This document shows positions 1 through 10,678 of a stretch of 64,000 nt of DNA, piece by piece. The notes under the pieces were generated by a model. That model ran no database searches and was not told where the DNA came from. It worked only from the letters and a program-made list of their open reading frames with translations. The stretch is from Stercorarius parasiticus (lineage: Eukaryota > Chordata > Aves > Charadriiformes > Stercorariidae): the NCBI GenBank assembly GCA_013396915.1, contig VWZL01000170.1:1-64000 (forward strand), read 5' to 3'. A program made the translations under genes and the position numbers. Positions within the stretch are counted from its first letter, which is position 1. The number at the start of each line of letters is the position of its first letter.

Positions 1-2391
1 CCACGCCTCTCCTTCCTTGCCTAATATAACAGTAATATCACCAGGTGCAAAAATCTAGGATTAATCATTATGGGAATCGCTGAGTGTGTATTCGTTTTCC
101 TGTCAGTGATTTCCTAGGTCCATGAAACTCTTTAATTATACTGGATTTGCTATGGTAATGTACTGCTGCTCTGCTGCTCCCATGTCTCTGGGTATATCCA
201 AAGAGAATAGATTATCTCTGATAGTTCTGTTTTGTTCCATTATATAGCATACCAGATAACCTGTGATATAAAGTATTAATTACCAATACATATGAGTCAA
301 ATTCCTTACCCATTTCTGAGCGCTCTGTACTGTACAGCTGAGGAAGGCAACCAGTAAAAGCAGTCCATATAAGGTGATCTATGCAGACTCTTCACATGGA
401 AGTCATTTCATTTATTCAGTTGTCTGAAGTTAGGAGACTTGTTATTTAGTAAACCCCCAAAATCAATAGAGAGAAAATAGCTACTTCCAACAAGTGATTT
501 TTCTCATCTGAGGAAAGGCAGTGAGAACATATGGTGCAAATTGCTACCTGGAGGCACCTGTTTCTGCCTGGTGACTACAGAGAGAGCCTAGATAAATAAC
601 CTAGATACATCAGTTTTAGAATATGAAGTTGAATGAAACAAATCCTGTTCTCTGTGTAGAAGTCTTTTTACAGTACTCATTCCCCACCCGTTGTGGTGGT
701 GAATCTTGCAGCTGTCACAGCTCCAAAAGGCTAATGGCAAAATACATTTAAAGAAACAGCTTCAAGCAATGTCATGCCATGGTTTCTAATAATGATGTTC
801 CAAATGCAGCCTCTGGCTCAGCAAGTTAATAAGTTGCAGGTTGCCAGAAGACCGGAGAGTATCTCATCATTTATCCACTTAAACACTATGTGTTTTTAAT
901 TGACTTCTCTGATTACTTACCCCCTCCCCCNCCGTTCATGTTACCCAGCCCAAATAATGTCCCAGAAAAGGAAACTATGGACCAAGGCCTGCAATCTTTG
1001 CTTATTTCTTACAAGCAGCTGTATATTTACCACCATGGATCTTTTGTAGCCATTTGTACTTCCTTGCAAGCTTAGTATAAAATATCACTATTCTGATTAC
1101 TCAATGCTTTAAATCTACTTTGAGTGAGAATAAGTGAAAATTACAAAATTTTGTATCTAGGGAAAAATCTCAATCCGGCAAGAATGAAGAATAGATTTCA
1201 AAACAGCACTGAGGGAATAAAGAATAGGAAAGGAAAGTATTTTAGAGAGGGCAGAATAGAAGTCACAGAGACAGAATGAGTAATAATTCAGAGATAATAC
1301 TTGAGTCCTGGATCAGCAAGTGAGATAAAGCTAAATAAAAAAAATATTTCCTGTAATAGTGACAAATATTTACCCATTTCAGAACATTTACACTTGCTCT
1401 GGATCATAATAAAGCCTCACTGGAGAGGTGGGAATCCTGTCCACAAAAAGAGAAAAAGTAAAGTATGATGTTGAAGGAGGACTGGGTGCTTGAGAGGCAA
1501 GCAGTAATGTTAGTGGTTCACAGGACCCGGAGGAAAATGGGTAAAATCCTTGGGTTTCTGTAAGCAGTTTTAGAGTCCAGAATTTTATGGTTTTTTTATG
1601 GACTAGGGGCAACACCTTGTTGATGGGCAGCACTGCTCCATTAGGCCAATATAAGGGCATTCCTGCTGAGTATAGATCAATTTCATGTCTGCAGTGCAGT
1701 TATTTGAGGAACAGTAATCAAGGTGGGAAATGTTTCCCTGAGATGAATGCCCTGCTAGGTATGACAGGTGACTTGAGTCACAGGTGGTGGCCATTAACCT
1801 TACCAGATCATTAGTCTTCTAGATATGCCATGTGCCTCAGTTATCATTGCTGTTAGAAGCAGCGTATGGAAATAAACATGCACTGGGGCCACATTCATCA
1901 TTAGTGGTTGCAGGTATATTTAAGCTTATTGACTACCTAAGGGTATACTTAAACAGGTATAACTGATATCAAGATGGAAAGAGAATGTATTTTGATTGCC
2001 AATTCAGTAGTCTTCTGTGGATTTTATGACCTAAGAATGAGACAACTCAGAATGTCTGAACTCTCTCAGTGTGTTATTCAACCAGTACATTTTGGTCTAT
2101 ATTCCTCACTATTCAGATATGAATTTTTAAGAATTCAAGCTTTTTAAACACATGACTTTATACTCATACTGAAGCAGTGTTTGTCCTACTTGCTTTACAC
2201 AGACTTCTTACCTCTAATTTTGCCTCTGCTTCCATTTTTATGGTAGGGCAAGAGGGAAGAGGTGAGACAAAAGGAAGCTAGTAAATTAAAGAGGGATGCT
2301 ATCTGTAACACTTGATGCTGTCACATACATACAAACATATTTCAGTGATTCATTGTGTTTCTACTGCAAGTTGTTAAATAATCAAATATCT
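1..2391. other. Unique AT-rich non-coding stretch
   Basis: I see no recognisable gene, repeat family or RNA gene here. The short open frames lack coding character, and overlapping frames occur on both strands around 1.4-1.8 kb. A C-rich run at 921-930 is followed by the only undetermined base of the window. Confidence 0.6.
931..931. other. Undetermined base (N) after a C run
   Basis: A single N directly follows a ten-base run of C interrupted once by T. This is most simply a base-calling or assembly-polishing ambiguity at a C-rich stretch rather than a scaffold gap, which would normally be a run of N. Confidence 0.95.
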
Positions 2392-2892
2392 TTACTCAAA
2401 CTTTCCTAAATTTATGTTTTGATGTATTAGAAATGGCCCTACACCAAAGTCCCAGAAAAGAACTGGATACGCACATAGGAAAACTGAACAAAGATCTGCA
2501 TTCAAAGTCCAAACTTTAGGGCCCAAACCACTATTGTGAGCTGAAGCACATTTCCCTTTGAGATGTTTAAAACTAAAATTAGCTGTATAGGTCTCATGTC
2601 TTACAATAGTAACAGCAAAAATGCTTTGGAAATTAAACAGTAATGCGTTGGAAATTAAAAATATCAACACTTTGAATCTGTTTTTCTCATGCATACTGTA
2701 AATTTGAGTTATGCCACCCAGACTTAAAATTTCCTTTGAAAATTTCAGTATTATCTGAGCAGCAACAATTTCTCTTTGGTGGATATATGAAAAGACATTA
2801 GCACTTTCAGACTGACGATGCAAAAGAAACAGTTGTCCTACCATTGCTGTCACATGAAAAACAGCGGCTCTGTAAAGATCAGTTACTTCCAT
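2392..2892 (-). other. Unassigned 166-codon open frame, coding status doubtful
   Basis: This is the longest ATG-to-stop frame in the window. The translation has two hydrophobic stretches, roughly residues 74-97 and 134-157, with no motif I recognise and no signal peptide. It has no convincing splice-site, promoter or polyadenylation context, and the opposite strand also carries long open runs in the same interval. In AT-rich DNA of this length a frame this long is somewhat unusual but not impossible by chance. It could be part of a decayed pseudogene or simply accidental. I assign no function. Confidence 0.15.
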
Positions 2893-3850
2893 AAGATGTG
2901 AAATGTCTGATGGAAGAAAGAGAAGACTATGAGTTTATTTTTCCTGAGGGAAAGCTGAGTATATACATCTGTGTTTTATTGCTGCATGTGTGTGTGTATA
3001 CATGCATGTACACAAAAGAGAAAGAAAGCAACATGATCAAATACAGACAATGTGCTAAATATAAATCATTCATGACCTAACCTTATAGAAGCTAAAAGGT
3101 ACTGTTTTATGAGGTTTACTTATCTTATTTAGAGACCTGGCAGCTCCAGAAAACTAAATATTTGATTTAGAAGACTATTCATTCCTCAATCTTATTTGTA
3201 CCATCAATAGGACAAATCTGTTTGATTTCCTATGGCTAAAAATATTACTGGGAAAAAAAGATCTTTATGACTTTAGGGATTATCTACTTCTGTTTGCACT
3301 CTACATTTTATATTGTCTCAATCATTGTTTGCAGGAATGATTGTAACATCACAGATATGCCATTATGATGATTTTCACCTGAGGGATAGGTAGCAAGTCA
3401 CTAACAGAAAGCTAATGGTCTTAGTAATAAAAATATGCATAAAGACAAGAAAATACCTCATATATAGATACAATATCAGCAGAAGGGTTTCTAAATGGAA
3501 TCTTTCTGGAGGTTTGTGTGGTGGTTCTGTGAGTCTTTGAGGATAAGTAGTTACAAGGAACCAGGCAGAAAATATGCACAAAAACTATCCAGGATTAAAC
3601 AGTGCTATGGGCAATTCTCAAAGAAAAAAGTGCTACTTGGTGTCCTTTAATTAAGAAATATCATATAAATGGTATAATTTCCAATAAGCAATTTTTAGAA
3701 ATTGAAGAGGTTGTATTCAGCAAAGATTTGGAAGCAGTGTTTGGGTATACACATTTTAAAGAAGGCAAAAGATGGAAGCTAGGGGCATGCTAGAAACTTA
3801 GAAAAATATTCAACAGAACTCGTCTGCCTTAATTTGACATCTGGTTTTGT
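2893..3850. other. Unique AT-rich stretch with a short TG repeat
   Basis: Nothing gene-like is seen. A short TG run (2987-2997) runs into a 12-bp perfect palindrome, TACATGCATGTA, at about 2999-3010. Confidence 0.6.
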
Positions 3851-3853
3851 TTC

Positions 3854-3870
3854 TTTTTTTTTTTTTTTTT
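3854..3870. repeat. T17 homopolymer
   Basis: There are seventeen consecutive T, followed by AAACAG. On the minus strand this is an A17 tract. It is either a retrocopy tail or a polypyrimidine tract. Confidence 0.95.
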
Positions 3871-3890
3871 AAACAGTTCCCATTGTTGAA

Positions 3891-3929
3891 GTATATTCAG
3901 GTCTATATTCATTGACGTATATTCAGTCT
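3891..3929. repeat. Three 13-bp imperfect tandem units
   Basis: The units are GTATATTCAGGTC, TATATTCATTGAC and GTATATTCAGTCT, placed head to tail. Units one and three share GTATATTCAG exactly, 26 bp apart. This is a small local tandem duplication. Confidence 0.8.
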
Positions 3930-5234
3930 CACTCTCGGGATCAAAATTTTGTGATTTGAGGTCCAGACCTAGTTCTGATTATTGTGTCTTGCGTGTCCCT
4001 TGGTTTAAAATTCTTTTGAAACTCAGTGGACTTTCTGGCTCAACTTGTCCAGTGTTGAGAGCCCTTAATACTCTATTTGAGGACTGAGGATCAGCACCAT
4101 TTGGTAACTGATACTAAGACATACATCTTTTATTTAACAAAACTTCTGGCCACCTGAAGCTCTCCAGGAAGTGACAGGTGGTTGAACCTGTGCATACCTT
4201 TCCACCAAGTTTCCTCCTCAAGGCAGTGTTGAGAGTAGATGTCTGCAACAAGTTTATCGTTAATTTTGAGTAGTTTTTACTGTCACACATTCCGGTTGTG
4301 GAAGTCTATATAGCACCACTAATAGATCTCCACTGCCTGCTGTACTAGCACTCTTCACAGGGAATACTACTGGTACATTAGGACTGTTCGTAACTTTTCC
4401 AACATTTAGTACAAGGATTAAGTGTGCGTGGAAAATGAGCCTGATGCAATTCTCTAGGCAGACTGGAAGGGCAAGTCAGGCCATCTTTACCGCTGTACCT
4501 CCTCTCTTGACTTTGGTCAACAAGACTTTTCTTGGTACCTTTCTGAAGCTCCACATTCACTCAGTACTTAAGAAAAGAGCTTGTTTTGGATACAGGGCCT
4601 GTGTTTAGTTTGGGCATTTGAATTCCTGGTGAAAGGAGTGTATGTTTTACGTGACTATGGTTTTAGAACTTAATTTCTGTAGCATCAGGTAACATAGCAA
4701 TGAGTCTTGTTTAATCGAAGATTCTAGTTTTGTGTTAGTATGGTCTATCACAAACTGAAAGCAATCTTTATCAACTGCATGACTAAGGAATTTTACCTTC
4801 ATCTGTGCTTTATACATTGTAGCTACTGGTGCCTTAGAAATGGTACAAGCAAACTGCAAACTGAGAGTGGTCTTTCCATTATTCATCTATATTATTGCCA
4901 AAATGCCTGCATCTACACTGCATAAAGCACTGGGGAAGATAAAAATCCTGGCTCATTTAGTATATTGTCTAAACTTAGAGGCAAAATGACAAACTGTCTT
5001 GAATGACCGAGTATAACAGCATTAAAGTACAATGAATTTAACTGCTAATGTGGGTGCACTGCTGAGGTGCTTGTTGGAAGTCACTGTTAACAGACTTAAA
5101 CTGCATGGTCTTTCTGTGCTCTGAAAGTAGGTTTCTATTGGGTGTTCTATCCCAGCTCTGTGCATGGAGCTCACTGATGTCAATAAGACATCTGCATGCA
5201 CAACTGGGGAAGAATACGTGATAAAGATCCACAC

Positions 5235-8200
5235 TGCAGGTATGATAGGGCTCCAGTCTGGTGCCAGAAGCAGTGTATTGCCATTAGGCTGGTGCTTCTT
5301 AAAACAATACAGAAGAATGTGTCCTTACTCAGATAGCAGGCACATCTCATAATACGTTATTGATTTCACATATTTATCTTTTCTGTATTTTAAAAAAAAT
5401 GCATATGACTATATATATGCCACATAAACAATGACAAACTGCTGAATTTCGCTGAATCTATAATGGAGATGAAAGCACATCTGTGGCACCTTCACATAAG
5501 GCACCTGTCTGATAAACAAAGAATAAAGCTGCTAGCCATCAAGTGCTTGCAGTCTGAGGGATAGTGTGATATTCATGGCTTCACTTCTTTCTGTTCAGTG
5601 TCCTCAAGAAAACAACCTAAGAATTTATTGAATCAGCTCTGCCATTTGCTGATTGAGCATAGTTAAGTATATTGTGCCCCAAAATGTCTCAGTTGGAATA
5701 CATTACTGGAAGCTGTAAGGTGATCCATCTTGTTCTCTGAAAGGTGTAGTGGAAAAGTAAAGAACTCTTAATCTCACAATCTGCTTCTACCATCATTTCT
5801 ACCAGAAACTTCCCAGTCACAACTGGTGCAACTGGGATATTTTACATTATACTGTACGATGCCTACCCATTTCTCTGACTCATTCTCTCAAATGTTTGAG
5901 GTTTTCTGCTTGATATTTAGGGGAAAAAAAAATACTTAAACTGGAATTATGAAGTCATAATTTGGAAAATCCTGCTTTTTTCTGAAGTTACTGACTTCAG
6001 TACATGCTGAACAGGGCTTATTATATTATCACATCTCAGATGTAGGACTTATCCTTTCTGTAGCACATTTAAATTTGTAGAGTTCTTTTGTCTTCCATTT
6101 TGCCAGTAAGAGGGAGGACACTAATGATATTTTTTTTCTTTTATTTCAAAATTTTAAATATATGGGTTTTATTCCTACTGAAATGCCAAAATTTTTTCAG
6201 TCTGAAAAACAAATTATGGACGTAAGCTATGACCAAGATGATGCATTATTTTTTGCTTGTTTTCCATTTATGTTATAAAACTGTACCTGTACTTTCTAGA
6301 TGTATGCTTATGAAGGTTCAGGAATACAGTGTCCCTACAGATAAGTCTGTTTTTCCTTAGGAAACTTAGTATAAACTAAGAAGCACTCAGCTCTGGGAAT
6401 GTTGGCCTACACTAAATTGCTTGCTCTACAATGCTATAAAAGATAAACTTTTATTCAAACTATTTTCAAATGAGTTAGTTTCTTACAGATTGTGCTCTGT
6501 GAGAGGTTTAAAAGCCACTGTAGCTACAGCGACTGAAAGTGAGGAAGACGGACTCATTTAATTTTCCTGCGTGAATGGTGTCCTTAGGTCAACCAGTCAT
6601 TGGAGAACCATAGTTAACCGTCTCTCTGATAGAAATTAAAAATGACTTTTTTATGGCGTGTCTGGTCCCTGTTGTTTGGTCAGAGGTCTATGCTCTGATA
6701 TGCCACGTGAGACTCTCTAACTGTGTCAGAAAGCTTTACAGTACATTTGTCTGCTATATCTTGTTGTAACACACTGAAATCTCTTTCTTGTGGGAGACTA
6801 CCATTTTGTGTTCAGATTTCAGATTCTCCTGCAAAGGCTTGTGCTGTGTGCTTTGTTTTGCAGTCTCTTTTTTTTAACTGTTTTCTTATACCCTTTTACA
6901 ATAATGTAAAACTGAAAGTTCATCTGGAGCAAAAGTTTAGGTTTAGAATCTGATTTAGGTTTTAATTCTCTGTGATAGAGGCACAGAAACCATGATGCAA
7001 ATGCTGCTGTAGACAGAGCATTTCTATCTATCTCATTCATATAACTTACAATATTTTAATAATATTTCTCTTACTCTCTTCAGCAGATATAATCTTTGAA
7101 GCAACATGAACATTAAGTAATATGTAGTTACATTTAAGTTATGACATTGGTATGTGCAAATGGTAGGGAAATCTCACTGTTGTGAAATTTTCTGGTGTGG
7201 GAAAGAAAAGCCACTGGGATTTAGAAAATAAATAAGCAAGTATACAGGATCTGTAAATAATCTTTGTGATCATGGCAGGTCTTGCTAATGATAGCTAGCT
7301 GTAGTAGTTGCTTCAGTAATCAGTGGCTTATAATTGTGGGTTTCTAGGAGATTGTAACGAAAAATGTCTGGGAAATTGAGGCAAACTTCTAAAATGTACA
7401 TAATATTCCCACTAGTATATTCCCACTAATAAATTACAAAGAAATCTAAGGCATAGCCACTGTGCAGAAGTGAAGAGGCTTGAAAAAGAAGCTATATGAA
7501 AGACAGTGAGAAATCGTAAATATAATTTTTTTTTACATGAGAGTTTTTTTATTTTGAAGAATGAATTAAAAAAAAACTTTAAGATGTTTCGTTGGTATTC
7601 TGTGTGGGAAACAATGAAGTGCCACATACATTAAATACATGATTTTATTAATAGATCAGGAATAATGTTCAGAAGGAAAGCTGGCACTTTTCAGGTGACT
7701 TTGAATATATGGTGTCCTTGGGCAGTGTTTGAATTGTGCAGTGATTTACAGCCTCTTGTACAACCTCTCAAAGGAGAAGGTCATTTTAAGTGTCATTTCT
7801 GCTTCTGCTAGAGCTAATCTCACACGTCATCTGCTGGCAACCTGTTCTGACCTAAAACTCTCTGAAGGCAATTTAAAGTTCAGTGTGCCCTGAAACTTCA
7901 ATTAACCTAGAAGGAGTATACATGAGCATGCTGTTGTAAAAGTTATGGAAATTTCAGATAACCCTGACAAAGCAAGTATTTAATTATCCAAGTCTTGACT
8001 GCTTCCCTGCTTATATAAAAATTGTGCACACTGGTTACCTACCAGCCATGCCTAGTGGGCCCAAGAACTTATTTTGAGTCACTGAGCACTTTCCATTCCT
8101 GTTTTCAGCACTGGTAGGGATAAGGCTTTGTCATTTTAGTAGATTTTAAGGTTTTAAGTTTTCATCTAATTGTTGCTTCTAAAATAAGCTGACAGCTGGT

Positions 8201-9499
8201 CTTAGGACAGCAGAGACACAGACTGTGCAATTAATGAACACCTGCCTTTGTGCTACTTGGGGGGGAAGATGTGCAATGTATTACTGGAAGAGACAAGAAA
8301 AAAATCCATAGTGAAAATGGTTAATATATTTGGGAGAAACACGGTGATCATCAGTACTAGGCAGGTGTCCTAATCTTTTCAAGTTTCTTTCCCTCTCCCA
8401 CTGTTGTGGGGGGACCATTCACTTTTCCTCTGCTGTCTTGAGCACTAGCACTCTTGCAGTGCCCCTTTTCTTCATGTATAGTCTGTCTACATCAGAGAGA
8501 AATTTTACTTGCATAGGCAAGCTGGATAAAGTTGCAATCTTTTTGTATTCTTTTGACATGCCAGTAAAAGCCCTAATACAACATGGCCAATGAGCAATGT
8601 CAGGAAGAGAACCGACATATGTTAGGACAGTTGAAGTATTTTATTTTTATTTGGAGGATGATAGTAAAGAAAGCAAGACTTAGTCCAGACTAAGCCTTAG
8701 ACAGCTTAGTATGCAAAGCCTTAGGAGAAAGTATTAACATGAAATTAGAGGAGTTGTGATTCTTCACTAATTTTCCATTCCTCTTTGCTTTTCACGGTCA
8801 ATGGCACACATGCAAACAGGACTTGAAATTTTATCTCTCATGGTAACGAAGTTTAACACGCTTTCGTACGTATATAGGTGACTCTGCAAAGTGCAGTTAA
8901 TAAAAGTATAATACTTTTTAACTTACAGTGTTTGTTTTTGGATAAATGTTTCCTCTCCCTTTTTGTACTGTCAATGTGCATTTTGTCTCCAACATTTGTG
9001 GAAATTTCATCCCTAGGAAAGCACATCTGTTTTGTGAAATGGCCATGAGATGAGACTGAAGTGTATATGTTAACCTGACCGGGTTGTAAGCATTGCAGAT
9101 GGGAAAGGATGCATAGAACAAGAGCACAATATTTGACTGTAGAGATCTAGATCTTAGAGGAAAAAGGACAGGAAGCTGTCTGTGGGTTTCACTGGTAGAG
9201 GCCTTTATTCTGGCATCTTGTCCTGCTCACTTCTTGTAGCCTCAGGGCTAAACCCTTCATACTGACTTGCTGCTTCTGCTTTTGTTCAGGTTTAGTTTTC
9301 TTTGATATTTTTAAGCATGAAAAAACTTTCTTTTTATAGTAGATTTCATTAAGCTTAAAATAAGGAAGATGCTTTCTCAGACAAAATAATGAAAGGGTAA
9401 TAATAAAAACAGTGTTTCAATTAATACTATGAAAGTTAGTTTGTTTCTGTTTAGAAAGTCATTAATAACATGCCAGAAGTGACATAAAAGTATATATTT
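5235..9499. other. Unique AT-rich non-coding stretch
   Basis: No gene, RNA gene or interspersed repeat was recognised. It contains a 12-bp direct duplication at 7403-7428. Open frames are short and scattered. Confidence 0.55.
7403..7428. repeat. 12-bp direct duplication
   Basis: ATATTCCCACTA occurs at 7403-7414 and again at 7417-7428, with a period of 14 bp. It is a simple replication-slippage type duplication. Confidence 0.9.
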
Positions 9500-9529
9500 C
9501 CAGAGGTAGGTTAGAACAGCCATCAGAAG

Positions 9530-9790
9530 TCCAAGAGTTTGGTGACATCCTCCCAGTAGCATCCATCCCATTGAGCTTAGTAATGGTGGCCAGCCCAGCA
9601 CCTCTCCCGCACAGTATGGGTCCCTGCAGCTGGCATGGAGTGGGTGCATTTGGCTGCTACTCAGGGAGGCGAGGGACCAGGTACTGGTGCCAGGGTGAGC
9701 AGAAACACTGATCAGACTGAAGGAATGGGGAAATTCAGGACCAGCTGTCCCCAAATCCTAATCCTCTTTCCCCTGCTACTGCAAAGACAG
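9530..9790. other. GC-richer patch of unknown origin
   Basis: This stretch is clearly richer in G and C than its flanks, so open frames appear on both strands (for example a 125-codon minus frame covering 9754-9377). I recognise no protein motif and no CR1 or LTR signature. Confidence 0.4.
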
Positions 9791-10093
9791 AGTCCCTCCG
9801 AATTATGCCATCACTGCCAAAGAGGAGTCTTCCTGGTGCATTCACGTTTTGGTTCACATTCAGTTTTGATTTATAACAGTGTATGTCTAGAGTGACTCCA
9901 CTGATGTAAATAATCAACCCTATGGTTGCACAAACATAATTTTTAAACTCTGCCCTGTCATTCTCATTTGAGAAAGTCTTAAAAAAAGCAAGAAATTATT
10001 GATGAACTTGGCTAATCTTCAAGTGATTTACTTAGACTACCAGTCTTCTGATCCCTGCAAAATACAATAACTCAAGATATTAATTCTACAATA

Positions 10094-10117
10094 GCATGCA
10101 AGAAAGAACTTGCATGC
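10094..10117. repeat. Perfect 9-bp inverted repeat, 6-nt loop
   Basis: GCATGCAAG (10094-10102) is followed by AAAGAA and then its exact reverse complement CTTGCATGC (10109-10117). The right arm runs into the octamer-like ATGCAAAT. Confidence 0.9.
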
Positions 10118-10664
10118 AAATGTCAAGGGAATCTGGGCTGTAAGACAAAAACAGACATAATGAATATTGGATCTGTATTTCACTTTAAGGTGTAATCTCT
10201 TCTCAGTTGCTTTGAACTCAGAGGCTATTCATGGAAGCTGACATATATGTTTGATGATTTTTAGCTGCCAAATTAAGATGAAAACTTGGAGGCAATAAAA
10301 GAAATGGTCAACTGGATATGCTTGGGAGAAGTTCACATTTGTGTAAAACCAAAACAAAAGCTGTGAGTGTAGTCCAGGGCCTCACATTTCTCGATTTCAA
10401 TCTTACTGTCACATGTAAGCGACTACCTTGCATTTTTTTAGGAAATATTTTCTCTGAAAAACAGTGAAGTGACACCAAAACACAGTGGAATTTAAAAGAA
10501 CACAGTACTCAGGTTTCTTATGCATAACTCAGTAATTGCTTGCATTAAACAAAGTGTCAGCATTCAAAACTTTCAAGAAAATGAATCTTAGTTTTCAAAA
10601 CACAGTCTTGTTTGAGTAAATTATAGGAAAGTACTTCTAGCAATTGCCAGGCTACTTTGTTTGG

Positions 10665-10678
10665 TTTTTTTTTTTTTT
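10665..10678. repeat. T14 homopolymer
   Basis: Fourteen consecutive T follow TTTGTTTGG. No retrocopy was recognised next to it. Confidence 0.95.

Larger units (their letters stand above)
3854..5234 (-). pseudogene. Candidate decayed retrocopy, minus strand (weak)
   Basis: Read on the minus strand, this block has unusually long open runs and ends at 3870-3854 in 17 consecutive A, as a reverse-transcribed mRNA would. In one frame (codon first base at coordinates divisible by 3), the 280 codons from 4710 to 3871 contain seven stops (first bases 4665, 4563, 4380, 4347, 4308, 4116, 3981), where about 17 would be expected at this base composition. Runs of 60 and 63 open codons occur at 4560-4383 and 4305-4119. 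The translation is polar and acidic near its end (residues such as FDPESETEYTSM, 3942-3907). Further upstream, minus-strand runs at 4886-4647 and 5232-5038 are open in this or a shifted frame. I do not recognise the parent protein and found no target-site duplication. The T run followed by AAACAG could equally be a plus-strand splice acceptor, or the open runs could be chance. Confidence 0.25.
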
